A stretch of DNA of 64,000 bases from Hymenobacter piscis (GTDB taxonomy: Bacteria; Bacteroidota; Bacteroidia; Cytophagales; Hymenobacteraceae): positions 1 through 64,000 of the forward strand of contig NZ_JAHHZN010000023.1 in the NCBI RefSeq assembly GCF_018760735.1, read 5' to 3'. Positions 44,275-51,914 of this stretch are shown here, in pieces (the first letter of the stretch is position 1; each line of letters begins with the position of its first letter). The position numbers were made by a program, and so were the translations under genes. The notes under the pieces were generated by a model, which saw only the letters and a list, made by a program, of their open reading frames with translations, ran no database searches and had not been told where the DNA came from.

Positions 44275-45945
44275 TTACTTCGCCACCACCTGCACCCGTG
44301 CCAGCTTTGGAGGTGCTAGGCTACCGCGCCGCCGTAGCCCCGCCTCTACCACCTGCGTCACACCCTTGTCCAGCTTCTGAATATTCTGCCCCTTCGCGAA
44401 GGTGGTGTAGCGGTGGATGCCGCTGAGCATCCCGTTGTGCGTAACCACCCGGTAGGGGCGCTGCGGGTCCAGGGGCTGCCCGTTCACCTGCACCCCGCTC
44501 ACCCGCTGGCCCACGGGCCGGTTCAGGTCAGCCGTCCAGTCCAGCCCGCTGGATTGCAGCAGCCCCCCTACCCGCGCCAGGTCGTCGCCGGGGTTCTGGT
44601 TGGTAGCCGTTTGCTCCAGCAGCTGCCGCACCTGCGCGCCGGTCAGCTCCAGCGTGACTAGTTTGGAAGGGTGCGGAAGCAGCGTGTAGAGCATTTCGCG
44701 GGTAACGGGGCCGGGCTCCAGCGACACGCCATAGCCCACGCCGGGCAGGAAAGCCAGCTCGGCACCGGTGGCCTCGCGCAGCAGCTCGCCAGCGAGCTGG
44801 TCGAAGGGGCTGGCCGATTTGTACTGCCGCCCGATGCGGCCGGTGGCGGTGGCCAGTACCGCTTCCAACTGCGCTCTATGCGGGGCTCGCAACGAGTCCA
44901 CGAGCTGCGCAATAGTCGCGTCAGCTGGAAATTCCTTCGTCCAAAGGGTGGGCGCGGTGCCCTCGACGCTGGTTATTTTGCCCGCCTTCACCTGCACGGT
45001 GAGCTGGCCCAGCACAGCCGCGTCCGACAGGGCCTGTACCACCCAGACCTTACCTACTTGGCGGGGCGGCGCAATCCGGTCGTGGGAGTGGGCCCCCACC
45101 ACCAGGTCGATGCCGGGCACCTCGCGGGCTAGCCGCTCATCCACCTTAGTACCCTGGTGGGAGAGAACCACGACCACGTCGGCGCGGGCGCGCAAGGCCG
45201 GCACGTAGTGCCGGGCCGCCTCCAGACCGCTGCTAAACGTCAGTTCTTTCGTGTTGTCCGGGTTACCGGTCTGGGCCGTATTGTGGTAGGCCAGGGCCAG
45301 CACGCCCACGCGCACCCCGCCCACGGTAAACACCTGGGTGGGTTCACCCAGAAACGGCTGGCCGGTGGCCTTGTCCGTCACGTTGGCCCCGCGTATGGGA
45401 AAGCGGGCCAGCTGCTGCAGTTCGCGGGTGCGGGCCGCGCCGTAGTCGAAATCGTGGTTGCCCAAGGCCATGAACTGGTAGCCCAGCGCGTTCATCAGCC
45501 GGATATTGGCCGCTCCCTTGGTCAGGTTGGCCAACAAGTCGTCGCTGAACGTGTCGCCCCCATCCAGCAGCAGTACGTTGCCGGCGCCCCGCTCCTGCCG
45601 CACTCGCTGCACGGCCGTGGCCAGGTGGGCGAAGCCACCGACCTGCCCGGCGCGCTCAAACGAGGACGGGCTGCGACCCGGGTCGCCGGTCTGGGCGGTG
45701 GCGTTGCCGGGGCTCACGGCGAAGGGCCGGTGCCGACCGTGGATATCGTTAGTGTGCAGAATGGTGAAGGAGCCGCTGACCGTAGCCGCCTCCTGGCGGG
45801 ATAACGCACGCTGGCAGCTACTCAGCACCCAGGACGCCGCCAGGACAATTGCGCCTAGCATTAGCCGACGTTTCAAAAGCCAACGTTTCAGATCTGGGAA
45901 GCGGGATGAAGTGGTAATGGGACAAGTAGTGGAAAGGGCCTGCAT
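44275..45945 (-). CDS. Bifunctional metallophosphatase / 5'-nucleotidase family protein
   Basis: A 556-residue exported phosphatase. An N-terminal membrane/lipoprotein-like signal (VLSSCQRALS) precedes a calcineurin-type domain with the metal-binding motifs ILHTNDIHGRH, LLDGGDTFSDD, ALGNHDFDYG, VVLSHQG and VGAHSHD. A 5'-nucleotidase C-terminal substrate domain follows (about residues 350-540, YRVVTHNGMLSG). It should hydrolyse nucleotides or related phosphate esters in the periplasm. SoxB, a thiosulfate hydrolase, shares this fold and the neighbourhood is about sulfur, but the NDIHG signature is nucleotidase-like. It is divergent from the ArsR gene and shares its regulatory region. Confidence 0.85.
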   Translation of the reverse strand: MQALSTTCPITTSSRFPDLKRWLLKRRLMLGAIVLAASWVLSSCQRALSRQEAATVSGSFTILHTNDIHGRHRPFAVSPGNATAQTGDPGRSPSSFERAGQVGGFAHLATAVQRVRQERGAGNVLLLDGGDTFSDDLLANLTKGAANIRLMNALGYQFMALGNHDFDYGAARTRELQQLARFPIRGANVTDKATGQPFLGEPTQVFTVGGVRVGVLALAYHNTAQTGNPDNTKELTFSSGLEAARHYVPALRARADVVVVLSHQGTKVDERLAREVPGIDLVVGAHSHDRIAPPRQVGKVWVVQALSDAAVLGQLTVQVKAGKITSVEGTAPTLWTKEFPADATIAQLVDSLRAPHRAQLEAVLATATGRIGRQYKSASPFDQLAGELLREATGAELAFLPGVGYGVSLEPGPVTREMLYTLLPHPSKLVTLELTGAQVRQLLEQTATNQNPGDDLARVGGLLQSSGLDWTADLNRPVGQRVSGVQVNGQPLDPQRPYRVVTHNGMLSGIHRYTTFAKGQNIQKLDKGVTQVVEAGLRRRGSLAPPKLARVQVVAK

Positions 45946-45984
45946 GCGAACGTGAAATATTTTGGAACCAACAAGAGCGACAAA

Positions 45985-46018
45985 TTTGCATACATGAACA
46001 AATGATCATACATTTGTT
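45985..46018 (+). promoter_or_regulatory. Promoter overlapped by a palindromic operator, upstream of the ArsR gene
   Basis: TTTG at 45985-45988 and TACATTTG at 46009-46016, 20 bases apart, match the Bacteroidota -33/-7 pattern. The perfect inverted repeat aacaaatg-atcata-catttgtt (45997-46018) covers the -7 element. It is well placed for an autorepressing ArsR protein that also controls the island downstream. An ATG inside it (46002) would lie upstream of the expected transcription start near 46023. Confidence 0.7.
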
Positions 46019-46025
46019 GTGCCTT

Positions 46026-46343
46026 ATGACACCGACTACCACCTCCGCCGATTTGAACCTGACCACCGAGAAGATGGAGAAGGTGGCCTTTATTCTCAAG
46101 ACCACGGCCCATCCCACCCGCATTGCCATTGTGCAGCTGCTGGCCAACCAGCAAAGCCTGTCGGTGACGGACATCTGCGAGCAACTGGGCTCGGAGCAGA
46201 GCCTGACCTCGCACCACCTCACGGGCATGAAGCTCAAGGGCATTCTCAGCTCCCACCGCGAAGGCAAAAACATCTTCTACTCGCTGAAGATGCGCGAAGT
46301 GGTGGACGTGATTCAGTGCCTGGCCGGCTGCACCTTCCTGTAG
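46026..46343 (+). CDS. ArsR-family repressor of the sulfur island
   Basis: A 105-residue winged-helix regulator (start chosen at ATG 46026 because the earlier ATG 46002 lies in the promoter). The wHTH reads ILKTTAHPTRIAIVQLLANQ, SVTDICEQLGSEQSLTSHHL, and wing HREGKNIFYSL. Cysteines occur in the recognition-side helix (DICEQ) and as CLAGC at the C-terminus, candidates for sensing by metal binding or by persulfide/tetrasulfide formation. The persulfide sensors SqrR/BigR carry their first cysteine elsewhere, so this is a distinct layout. Its location at the head of a persulfide-oxidation cluster suggests reactive sulfur as the signal. It is followed by its own terminator. Confidence 0.85.
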   Translation: MTPTTTSADLNLTTEKMEKVAFILKTTAHPTRIAIVQLLANQQSLSVTDICEQLGSEQSLTSHHLTGMKLKGILSSHREGKNIFYSLKMREVVDVIQCLAGCTFL

Positions 46344-46360
46344 GAAGGCGGCCTTTTTTT
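46333..46360 (+). terminator. Rho-independent terminator overlapping the ArsR stop codon
   Basis: ccttcc (46333-46338), loop tgta, ggaagg (46343-46348), then cggc and T8 (46353-46360). The stop codon TAG 46341-46343 lies in the loop. It would separate the regulator from the structural genes, which therefore need their own promoter in 46361-46413, where the half-palindrome atgaa-tagacc-ttcat (46372-46387) is seen. Confidence 0.65.
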
Positions 46361-46413
46361 GGCCCTAATACATGAATAGACCTTCATAAATACATACGTT
46401 CACTCGTTCATCC

Positions 46414-47232
46414 ATGTTGCATTACCTCGGCTACTTCGCGGCTATTTTCATCGGCCTCTCCCTCGGCATCATGGGCGGGGGTGGCTCCATCCTCACGGTG
46501 CCGGTGCTGGTGTACCTGATGGGCGTGAGCCCGGTGCTGAGCACGGCCTACTCCCTGTTCGTGGTGGGCAGCACTTCCGTGGTAGGGGCTTCGGGCTACT
46601 TCCGCAAGGGGCTGGTGTCGCTGAAAACAGCCATCGTGTTCCTGATTCCCTCGCTGCTGGCCGTGTTTGCCGTGCGCAAGCTGCTGATGCCGGCTATACC
46701 CCACGAGTTGTTTACCATCGGCAGCCTCGTCTTCACCAAGGATTTGCTGGTGCTGGTGGCCTTTGCTGTGCTGATGGTGGTAGCCGCCACCTCCATGATC
46801 CGCAGCAAGCAGGCCGAGCAGGTGCTGGACGAGGAGCTGCACCAGAAGCACGCCTTCAACTACCCGCTCATTCTAGGCATCGGGCTGGTGGTGGGCACGC
46901 TCACGGGCTTCGTGGGCGCGGGCGGCGGCTTCCTCATTATCCCGGCCCTGGTGCTGGGCGCGCGCCTGCCCATGAAACTGGCCGTGGGCACGTCGCTGGC
47001 CATCATCGCCCTGAACTCGCTCATCGGCTTTACCGGCGATTTGAGCGCGGGCACCCCCATCGCCTGGAGCTTTCTGCTCGGCTTTCTGGCCTTTGCCCTG
47101 GTCGGCATCGTGCTGGGCACCTACCTGGCCCGCTTCATTCCGGGCGCCAAACTCAAGCCGGCCTTCGGCTGGTTCACGCTGGCCATGGGCACGTTTATTC
47201 TGCTGCGCGAGCTGGTGTTCAGTCACGCGTAA
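46414..47232 (+). CDS. TauE/SafE-family sulfite or organosulfonate exporter
   Basis: A 272-residue protein with about eight membrane helices and the TauE/SafE signatures: FIGLSLGIMGGGGSILTVPV near the N-terminus and its inverted repeat VGTLTGFVGAGGGFLIIPAL about residue 155. A short acidic cytoplasmic loop lies in the middle (RSKQAEQVLDEELHQKH). Members export sulfite, sulfoacetate and similar anions. Directly ahead of a persulfide dioxygenase, which makes sulfite, export of that product is the obvious role. Confidence 0.9.
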   Translation: MLHYLGYFAAIFIGLSLGIMGGGGSILTVPVLVYLMGVSPVLSTAYSLFVVGSTSVVGASGYFRKGLVSLKTAIVFLIPSLLAVFAVRKLLMPAIPHELFTIGSLVFTKDLLVLVAFAVLMVVAATSMIRSKQAEQVLDEELHQKHAFNYPLILGIGLVVGTLTGFVGAGGGFLIIPALVLGARLPMKLAVGTSLAIIALNSLIGFTGDLSAGTPIAWSFLLGFLAFALVGIVLGTYLARFIPGAKLKPAFGWFTLAMGTFILLRELVFSHA

Positions 47233-47295
47233 TCTTTTCTCCTCCAGCAACCGATCATCTTTTCCCACTCCACTTTTTTCAACCCGTTTGCCGTT

Positions 47296-48654
47296 ATGAA
47301 AATCGAACAGTTTGAAGACAAGGGCCTGGCCCACTTTTCCTACGCCATCCTGAGCGAGTGCGCCCGCGAAATCGTGCTCATCGACCCCGCCCGCGACCCG
47401 CAGCCCTACTACGACTACGCCAACGCCAATGACGCCAGGATTGTGAGCGTCATCGAAACCCACCCCCACGCCGACTTCGTGAGCAGCCACCTGGAAATTG
47501 CCCAGCAGACCGGCGCCGTTATCCGCGTGAGCCGGCTGCTGGGGGCCGATTACGCCCACGAGGCCTTCGATGAGGGCCAGGAGTTTGCGGTGGGTAAGCT
47601 CACGTTCCGGGCCCTGAACACGCCCGGCCACTCGCCCGACTCCATCAGCATCGTGGTGAGCCGTGAGGGCCAGGATGAGGCCGTATTCACCGGCGATACG
47701 CTCTTTATCGGCGACGTGGGCCGCCCCGACCTGCGCGAGAAAGCCGGCAACATGACCGCCAAGCGCGAGGAGCTGGCCCGGCAGATGTACCACTCGCTGC
47801 GCGACAAGCTGATGCCGCTGGCCGGCACCGTGCTGGTGTACCCGGCCCACGGCGCGGGCAGCCTCTGCGGCAAGGCCCTGAGCGGGGCCAACAGCAGCAC
47901 CATCGCCGACGAGAAGTTCGGCAACCCCATGCTGCGGGACATGAGCGAGGAAGAGTTCGTGCGCGAGCTGCTCCAGGACCAGCCCTTCATTCCTAAGTAC
48001 TTCGGCTACGACGTGGCCCTCAACAAAGCCGGCGCGCCCGCCTACGCCCCCAGCGTGCAGCAGGTGCCGCGCCTGGAAGCCGGCACCGAGCTGGAGGCCG
48101 GCGTGGTCGTTGTCGACTCGCGCCCTGAAGCCGAGTTCAAGCAGGGCCACGTAGAAGGCGCCATCAACATCCAGCAGGGTGGCAAGTTTGAAACCTGGCT
48201 GGGCTCCATCGTGGGCCCCGAGGAGCGGTTCTACCTGCTGGCCGCCGACGAGGCCACGCTCGAGGACCTGATCCAGAAAACCGCCAAAATCGGGTACGAA
48301 GCCCTGATTAAAGGCGCGCTGGTGGGTACCCCGGCGACCGAGGCCACGATTCCTCAGCTGGACGTGGACGCTTTCCGCCAGCATCCCGAGAACTACACCA
48401 TCGTGGACATCCGCAACGCTACCGAGCACCGCGACGAGCCCATTTTTGCCGGCGCCCTGAGCATTCCGCTGCCCGAGCTGCGGGAGCGGGCTTCTGAAAT
48501 CCCCTCCGGTAAGCCCGTGGTGGTGCACTGCGCCGGCGGCTACCGCTCGGCGGCGGGCTCCAGCATCGTGGCCGACGCGCTGCCCGAGGAGGCTACGGTC
48601 TACGACCTGGGCGAGGCCGTGAAGTCGTTCCAGTCGGCTTCGGCAGCCCATTAG
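47296..48654 (+). CDS. CstB-like persulfide dioxygenase with two rhodanese domains
   Basis: A 452-residue fusion. Residues 1-245 are an ETHE1-type metallo-beta-lactamase fold with the iron site ETHPHADFVSS (H56, H58, D60), LNTPGHSPDS and FTGDTLFIGDVGRPDL. Residues about 255-345 are a rhodanese-like domain without a catalytic Cys (ERFYLLAADEAT at the expected loop). Residues about 350-450 are a rhodanese with Cys412 in VVHCAGGYRSAAG. This order equals that of staphylococcal CstB, which oxidises thiol persulfides to sulfite and transfers sulfur to give thiosulfate. It is the central enzyme of the island. Confidence 0.93.
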   Translation: MKIEQFEDKGLAHFSYAILSECAREIVLIDPARDPQPYYDYANANDARIVSVIETHPHADFVSSHLEIAQQTGAVIRVSRLLGADYAHEAFDEGQEFAVGKLTFRALNTPGHSPDSISIVVSREGQDEAVFTGDTLFIGDVGRPDLREKAGNMTAKREELARQMYHSLRDKLMPLAGTVLVYPAHGAGSLCGKALSGANSSTIADEKFGNPMLRDMSEEEFVRELLQDQPFIPKYFGYDVALNKAGAPAYAPSVQQVPRLEAGTELEAGVVVVDSRPEAEFKQGHVEGAINIQQGGKFETWLGSIVGPEERFYLLAADEATLEDLIQKTAKIGYEALIKGALVGTPATEATIPQLDVDAFRQHPENYTIVDIRNATEHRDEPIFAGALSIPLPELRERASEIPSGKPVVVHCAGGYRSAAGSSIVADALPEEATVYDLGEAVKSFQSASAAH

Positions 48655-48661
48655 GGAAGTC

Positions 48662-49072
48662 TTGATTCGCGCCTGGGGGAAACGGTGGCCCCGGTTGTCC
48701 GCCGCCTTGCTCATTTGCCTTTTCTCGTTTGCCATGTTTGACTTTTTGAAACCCTCGGCCCCGGCCTATCAGAACCTGACGCCCGCCCAGTTTGCTGAAG
48801 GGCTGCGCCGCCACCCGGTTACGCTGCTGGACGTGCGCCGCCCCGACGAGTTTGCCGGCGGCCACCTGCCCGGGGCCGTGAACATCGATGTCACCGGCCC
48901 CGACTTCGCCCGCCGCGTGGCCGCCCTCGACAAAACCAAGCCCACCTATGTGTACTGCCGCAGCGGGGCCCGCTCGGCCACGGCCGCCACGCAGCTCACC
49001 AAGGCCGGCTTTGCCGACGTGGCCAACCTGCTGGGCGGCGTGCTCGACTGGCCCCACGCGCTGGTGCGCTAG
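48662..49072 (+). CDS. Membrane-anchored single-domain rhodanese
   Basis: A 136-residue protein starting at TTG 48662, seven bases after the dioxygenase stop. An N-terminal hydrophobic helix (LSAALLICLFSFAMF) anchors or exports it. The rhodanese domain shows LLDVRRPDEFAGGHLPGAVN and the active loop YCRSGARSATAA with Cys99. It probably moves sulfane sulfur on the periplasmic side, complementing the cytoplasmic fused rhodanese. Confidence 0.88.
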   Translation: MIRAWGKRWPRLSAALLICLFSFAMFDFLKPSAPAYQNLTPAQFAEGLRRHPVTLLDVRRPDEFAGGHLPGAVNIDVTGPDFARRVAALDKTKPTYVYCRSGARSATAATQLTKAGFADVANLLGGVLDWPHALVR

Positions 49073-49169
49073 ATTGGTCGCCCAGCCTGTTACCTGCCAA
49101 CCCGCCCGGCCGGCGGCCCTGCTGCCGGCCGGGCTTTCGTTTCCCCACTTTTCTTCTGAACTGCTTTCT

Positions 49170-49730
49170 ATGCTGGAATTGATTCGTCAGCCCTGGCCCT
49201 GGTACGTGGCCGGCCCGCTGATTGGCCTGACGGTACCGGCCCTGCTGCTGGTGGGCAACAAGGCCCTGGGCATCAGCTCCTCGCTGCGCCACGTGTGCGC
49301 GGCCTGCGTGCCGGCCGGCATCCCGTTTCTGAATTACAACTGGCGCGCCGAAATCTGGAACCTGTGGTTTGTGCTCGGCATCGGCCTGGGCGGCTACGTG
49401 GGCTACCAGCTGCTGGGCCACCCCGACACCATTGCCATTTCGGCCGAAACCGTGCGCGACCTCAAAGCCCAGATGGGCCTGACCGACTTCTCGGGTTTGC
49501 TGCCCAGGGAGCTGTTTGCCCTGGAAAACCTCTCGAACTGGAAAGGCTGGGTGTTTCTGGTGCTGGGCGGCTTTTTAGTCGGCTTCGGCACGCGCTACGC
49601 CGGGGGCTGCACCTCGGGGCACGCCATTTCGGGCCTCTCCAACCTGCAGTGGGTGTCGCTGGTGGCCGTCATTGCCTTCTTCGTGGGCGGGCTGCTCATG
49701 ACCTGGTTGTTCTACCCGATGATGTTCTAA
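49170..49730 (+). CDS. Half-size YeeE/YedE sulfur transporter, first half
   Basis: From ATG 49170, 186 residues with about four to five membrane helices. The family signatures are a Cys in HVCAACVPAG and the motif RYAGGCTSGHAISG (conserved Cys, GCTSGH) followed by LSNLQWVSLV. Full YeeE/TsuA proteins have two such halves in one chain; here the second half is a separate gene (50381-50791), the PmpA/PmpB arrangement seen beside persulfide dioxygenases. The conserved cysteines pass thiosulfate or sulfane sulfur across the membrane in TsuA. Confidence 0.9.
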   Translation: MLELIRQPWPWYVAGPLIGLTVPALLLVGNKALGISSSLRHVCAACVPAGIPFLNYNWRAEIWNLWFVLGIGLGGYVGYQLLGHPDTIAISAETVRDLKAQMGLTDFSGLLPRELFALENLSNWKGWVFLVLGGFLVGFGTRYAGGCTSGHAISGLSNLQWVSLVAVIAFFVGGLLMTWLFYPMMF

Positions 49731-49741
49731 TTCCCCTTGCC

Positions 49742-50359
49742 ATGAGCGTTCCTTCGCTGCCCGTTGAGTTCTGGGATGCCCGCTACGAAAGCGAGCAGTA
49801 CGCCTACGGCACCGAGCCCAACGCCTACTTCCGTCAGCAGCTGGACCGGCTGCCGCCCGGACGCCTGCTGCTGCTGGCCGAAGGCGAGGGCCGCAACGCC
49901 GTATACGCCGCCCGGCGCGGCTGGCAGGTCACGGCCGTGGACTTCAGCGACGAGGCCCGGGCCAAAGCCCAGCGCCTGGCCGTGGCCCAGGGCGTCCACC
50001 TGAACTACCTGGTAGCCGACCTGACGGACCTCACCTGGCAGCAGCCCGGCGCTTACGAGGCCATCGGGCTGATTTACGCCCACCTGCCGCCCCTGGCCCG
50101 CCGGGCCGTGCACGCGGCGGCGGCCGCCAGCCTGGCCCCGGGCGGGCACCTGCTGCTGGAGGCCTTCAGCCCCCGGCAACTGGGCCTGGCTTCCGGCGGC
50201 CCCAAGGCGGCCGAGCTGCTCTACGAGCCGGCCGATCTGGCCCGCGACTTTGCCGCCCTGCACGTGCTGCACAACCAGGAAGCGGCCGTGGTGCTGCACG
50301 AGGGTGCCTTTCACGCCGGCCCGGCCCAAGTGGTGCGCCTGCTGGCGAGCCGCTCTTAA
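49742..50359 (+). CDS. Class I SAM-dependent methyltransferase, TehB/thiol-methyltransferase-like
   Basis: A 205-residue enzyme starting at ATG 49742, 11 bases after the first YeeE half. FWDARYESEQYAYGTEPNAY at the start and the AdoMet motif LLLLAEGEGRNAVYAARRGW (motif I, E/GEGRN) with VTAVDFSDEA (acidic motif II) match the TehB/TPMT-like group. That group methylates tellurite, selenite or thiols. It interrupts the transporter pair. Methylation of sulfide or another small sulfur species is a reasonable guess, not shown. Confidence 0.85.
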   Translation: MSVPSLPVEFWDARYESEQYAYGTEPNAYFRQQLDRLPPGRLLLLAEGEGRNAVYAARRGWQVTAVDFSDEARAKAQRLAVAQGVHLNYLVADLTDLTWQQPGAYEAIGLIYAHLPPLARRAVHAAAAASLAPGGHLLLEAFSPRQLGLASGGPKAAELLYEPADLARDFAALHVLHNQEAAVVLHEGAFHAGPAQVVRLLASRS

Positions 50360-50380
50360 TCTCTTCTTCTGCTACTTCAC

Positions 50381-50791
50381 ATGAAAAATCTTAAATACCT
50401 GGTGCTGGGCGTGTTGTTCGGTATTATCCTGACCAAGAGCGAAGTCATCAGCTGGTTCCGCATCCAGGAGATGTTCCGCTTCCAGGCCTTCCACATGTAC
50501 GGGGTCATCGGCTCGGCCATTGTCGTGGGCATGCTCTCCATCCAGCTCATCAAGCGCAACCACCTCAAAAGCCTGGACGGCGAGCCCATTCGCATTGCCG
50601 ACAAGAAATTCAACCACGGTACCTGGATCGGGGGTACCATCTTCGGGCTGGGCTGGGCCCTGACCGGCGCCTGCCCGGGCCCGCTGTTCGCGCAGCTGGG
50701 CAGCGGCGTGGCCTCGGCCGCCGTGCTGATTCTGGCCGCCCTGGCCGGCACCTGGGCCTACAGCGCCCTGCGCGAGCGGCTACCCCTGTAG
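50381..50791 (+). CDS. Half-size YeeE/YedE (DUF6691) sulfur transporter, second half
   Basis: 136 residues with about four membrane helices: MKNLKYLVLGVLFGIILTKS, a middle YGVIGSAIVVGMLSIQLIKR and WIGGTIFGLGWALTGACPGP with the conserved Cys of the GACPGP motif. This corresponds to the other half of full-length YeeE proteins. It begins 22 bases after the methyltransferase. With the protein at 49170 it should form one heterodimeric transporter. Confidence 0.9.
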   Translation: MKNLKYLVLGVLFGIILTKSEVISWFRIQEMFRFQAFHMYGVIGSAIVVGMLSIQLIKRNHLKSLDGEPIRIADKKFNHGTWIGGTIFGLGWALTGACPGPLFAQLGSGVASAAVLILAALAGTWAYSALRERLPL

Positions 50792-50844
50792 CCGGTACGG
50801 GGTATTGTCCTCTCCTTCACTACTTTTTCCAGCCTCCGCCTCTC

Positions 50845-51903
50845 ATGGAGCCCTCTCAGGAACCCATCGTTGCGCGCCTGTCCGGGTTGGTGCGCGTGCT
50901 GCTGCTGCTGACGGCTGTGCTGGTGCTGGTAGCCACCATCGTACTGACCCGCTATTACGGGCCCGCACTGGCCTCATCGCCCCCCACTGTAGCCGATGAG
51001 GCCAGTCAGGGGCCGCCCCCGGTGGGCAGCTACCACCGGCCCGCCACCCCGGCCCCGGACACGGCCACGATTCCGCGCACGGCCGCCGGCCGGCAGATCC
51101 GCTACGGCCGCGAGCTGATTGCCCACACCGCCCGTTTTCTGGGGCCACAGGGCTCCGTCGCGCACCTGACTAACGGCCTGAACTGCCAGAACTGTCACCT
51201 TGAGGCGGGCACCCGGGGCTTTGCCAACAACTACCTGGCCGTGGCCGCCACCTACCCCAAGCTGCGGGCCCGCTCGGGCACGCTGGTCACCACGCAAATG
51301 CGGGTGAACGACTGCCTGGAGCGCAGCCTCAACGGCCGGGCCTTACCTGACAGCAGCCGGGAGATGCGCGCCATCGTGGCCTACATCAACTGGCTGGGAC
51401 AGGGCATTCCGAAGGGCAAAAAAGTGTACGGCACGGGCTTCCTGAAGCTGGCCTACCTGGACCGGGCCGCCGATCCGGAGGTGGGCCGGGCCGTGTTTGC
51501 GGCCAAGTGCCAGAGCTGCCACGGCCTCGAGGGGGAAGGCAGGATGCTGGCCGACGGGCGCGAATACCAATACCCACCGCTGTGGGGCCCGCGCAGCTAC
51601 AACGACGGGGCGGGTTTGTACCGCGTCACCAACCTGGCCCGCTACGTGAAAGCAGCCATGCCGTACGGGGCCAGCTTCGACCATCCGCAGCTGACTGATG
51701 CGCAGGCCTGGGACGTGGCTGCCTTCGTCAATTCCCGTCCCCGGCCCCACCTGGTCACCCCCCACGACTGGCCCGACATCCGCAAAAAGCCCGTGGATCA
51801 TCCGTTCGGGCCCTACGCCGATGCTTTTTCGGCGCGTCAGCACAAGTTCGGGCCTTACCAGCCCATTGAGGACGCCCGCCCCACGTCCTCTGCCGCCAAC
51901 TAA
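50845..51903 (+). CDS. Membrane-anchored dihaem cytochrome c, TsdA-like thiosulfate dehydrogenase
   Basis: A 352-residue protein with an N-terminal membrane helix (LVRVLLLLTAVLVLVATIVL) and two c-type haem sites: CQNCH at 114-118 and CQSCH at 222-226. Cys157 in RVNDCLERSLNGR stands 39 residues after the first haem histidine, at the place of the axial Cys ligand of haem 1 in TsdA. The second domain ends with the usual DAQAWDVAAFVNSRPRPH. TsdA oxidises two thiosulfates to tetrathionate (or the reverse). The anchor, rather than a cleaved signal, would keep it close to the respiratory chain. Confidence 0.85.
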   Translation: MEPSQEPIVARLSGLVRVLLLLTAVLVLVATIVLTRYYGPALASSPPTVADEASQGPPPVGSYHRPATPAPDTATIPRTAAGRQIRYGRELIAHTARFLGPQGSVAHLTNGLNCQNCHLEAGTRGFANNYLAVAATYPKLRARSGTLVTTQMRVNDCLERSLNGRALPDSSREMRAIVAYINWLGQGIPKGKKVYGTGFLKLAYLDRAADPEVGRAVFAAKCQSCHGLEGEGRMLADGREYQYPPLWGPRSYNDGAGLYRVTNLARYVKAAMPYGASFDHPQLTDAQAWDVAAFVNSRPRPHLVTPHDWPDIRKKPVDHPFGPYADAFSARQHKFGPYQPIEDARPTSSAAN

Positions 51904-51914
51904 TTTTCCCGCTC

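Noticed and set aside
44275..45945. Assignment of the phosphatase as SoxB thiosulfate hydrolase
   Set aside because: The fold and neighbourhood would allow it, but NDIHG and the other metal motifs look like 5'-nucleotidases, and no other sox genes are present.
46002..46025. Upstream ATG of the ArsR gene as the start
   Set aside because: It lies inside the palindrome and at the -7 element of the putative promoter, upstream of the expected transcription start.
46026..46343. Naming the ArsR-type regulator BigR or SqrR
   Set aside because: The first sensing cysteine of those proteins, as I recall, lies in an earlier helix; here the cysteines are in DICEQ and CLAGC. Sulfur sensing remains only an inference from context.
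46873..48735. Long minus-strand open frame opposite the TauE and persulfide dioxygenase genes
   Set aside because: It is a GC-rich antisense shadow with His/Gly/Ala/Val-rich low-complexity translation and covers two well-supported plus-strand genes.
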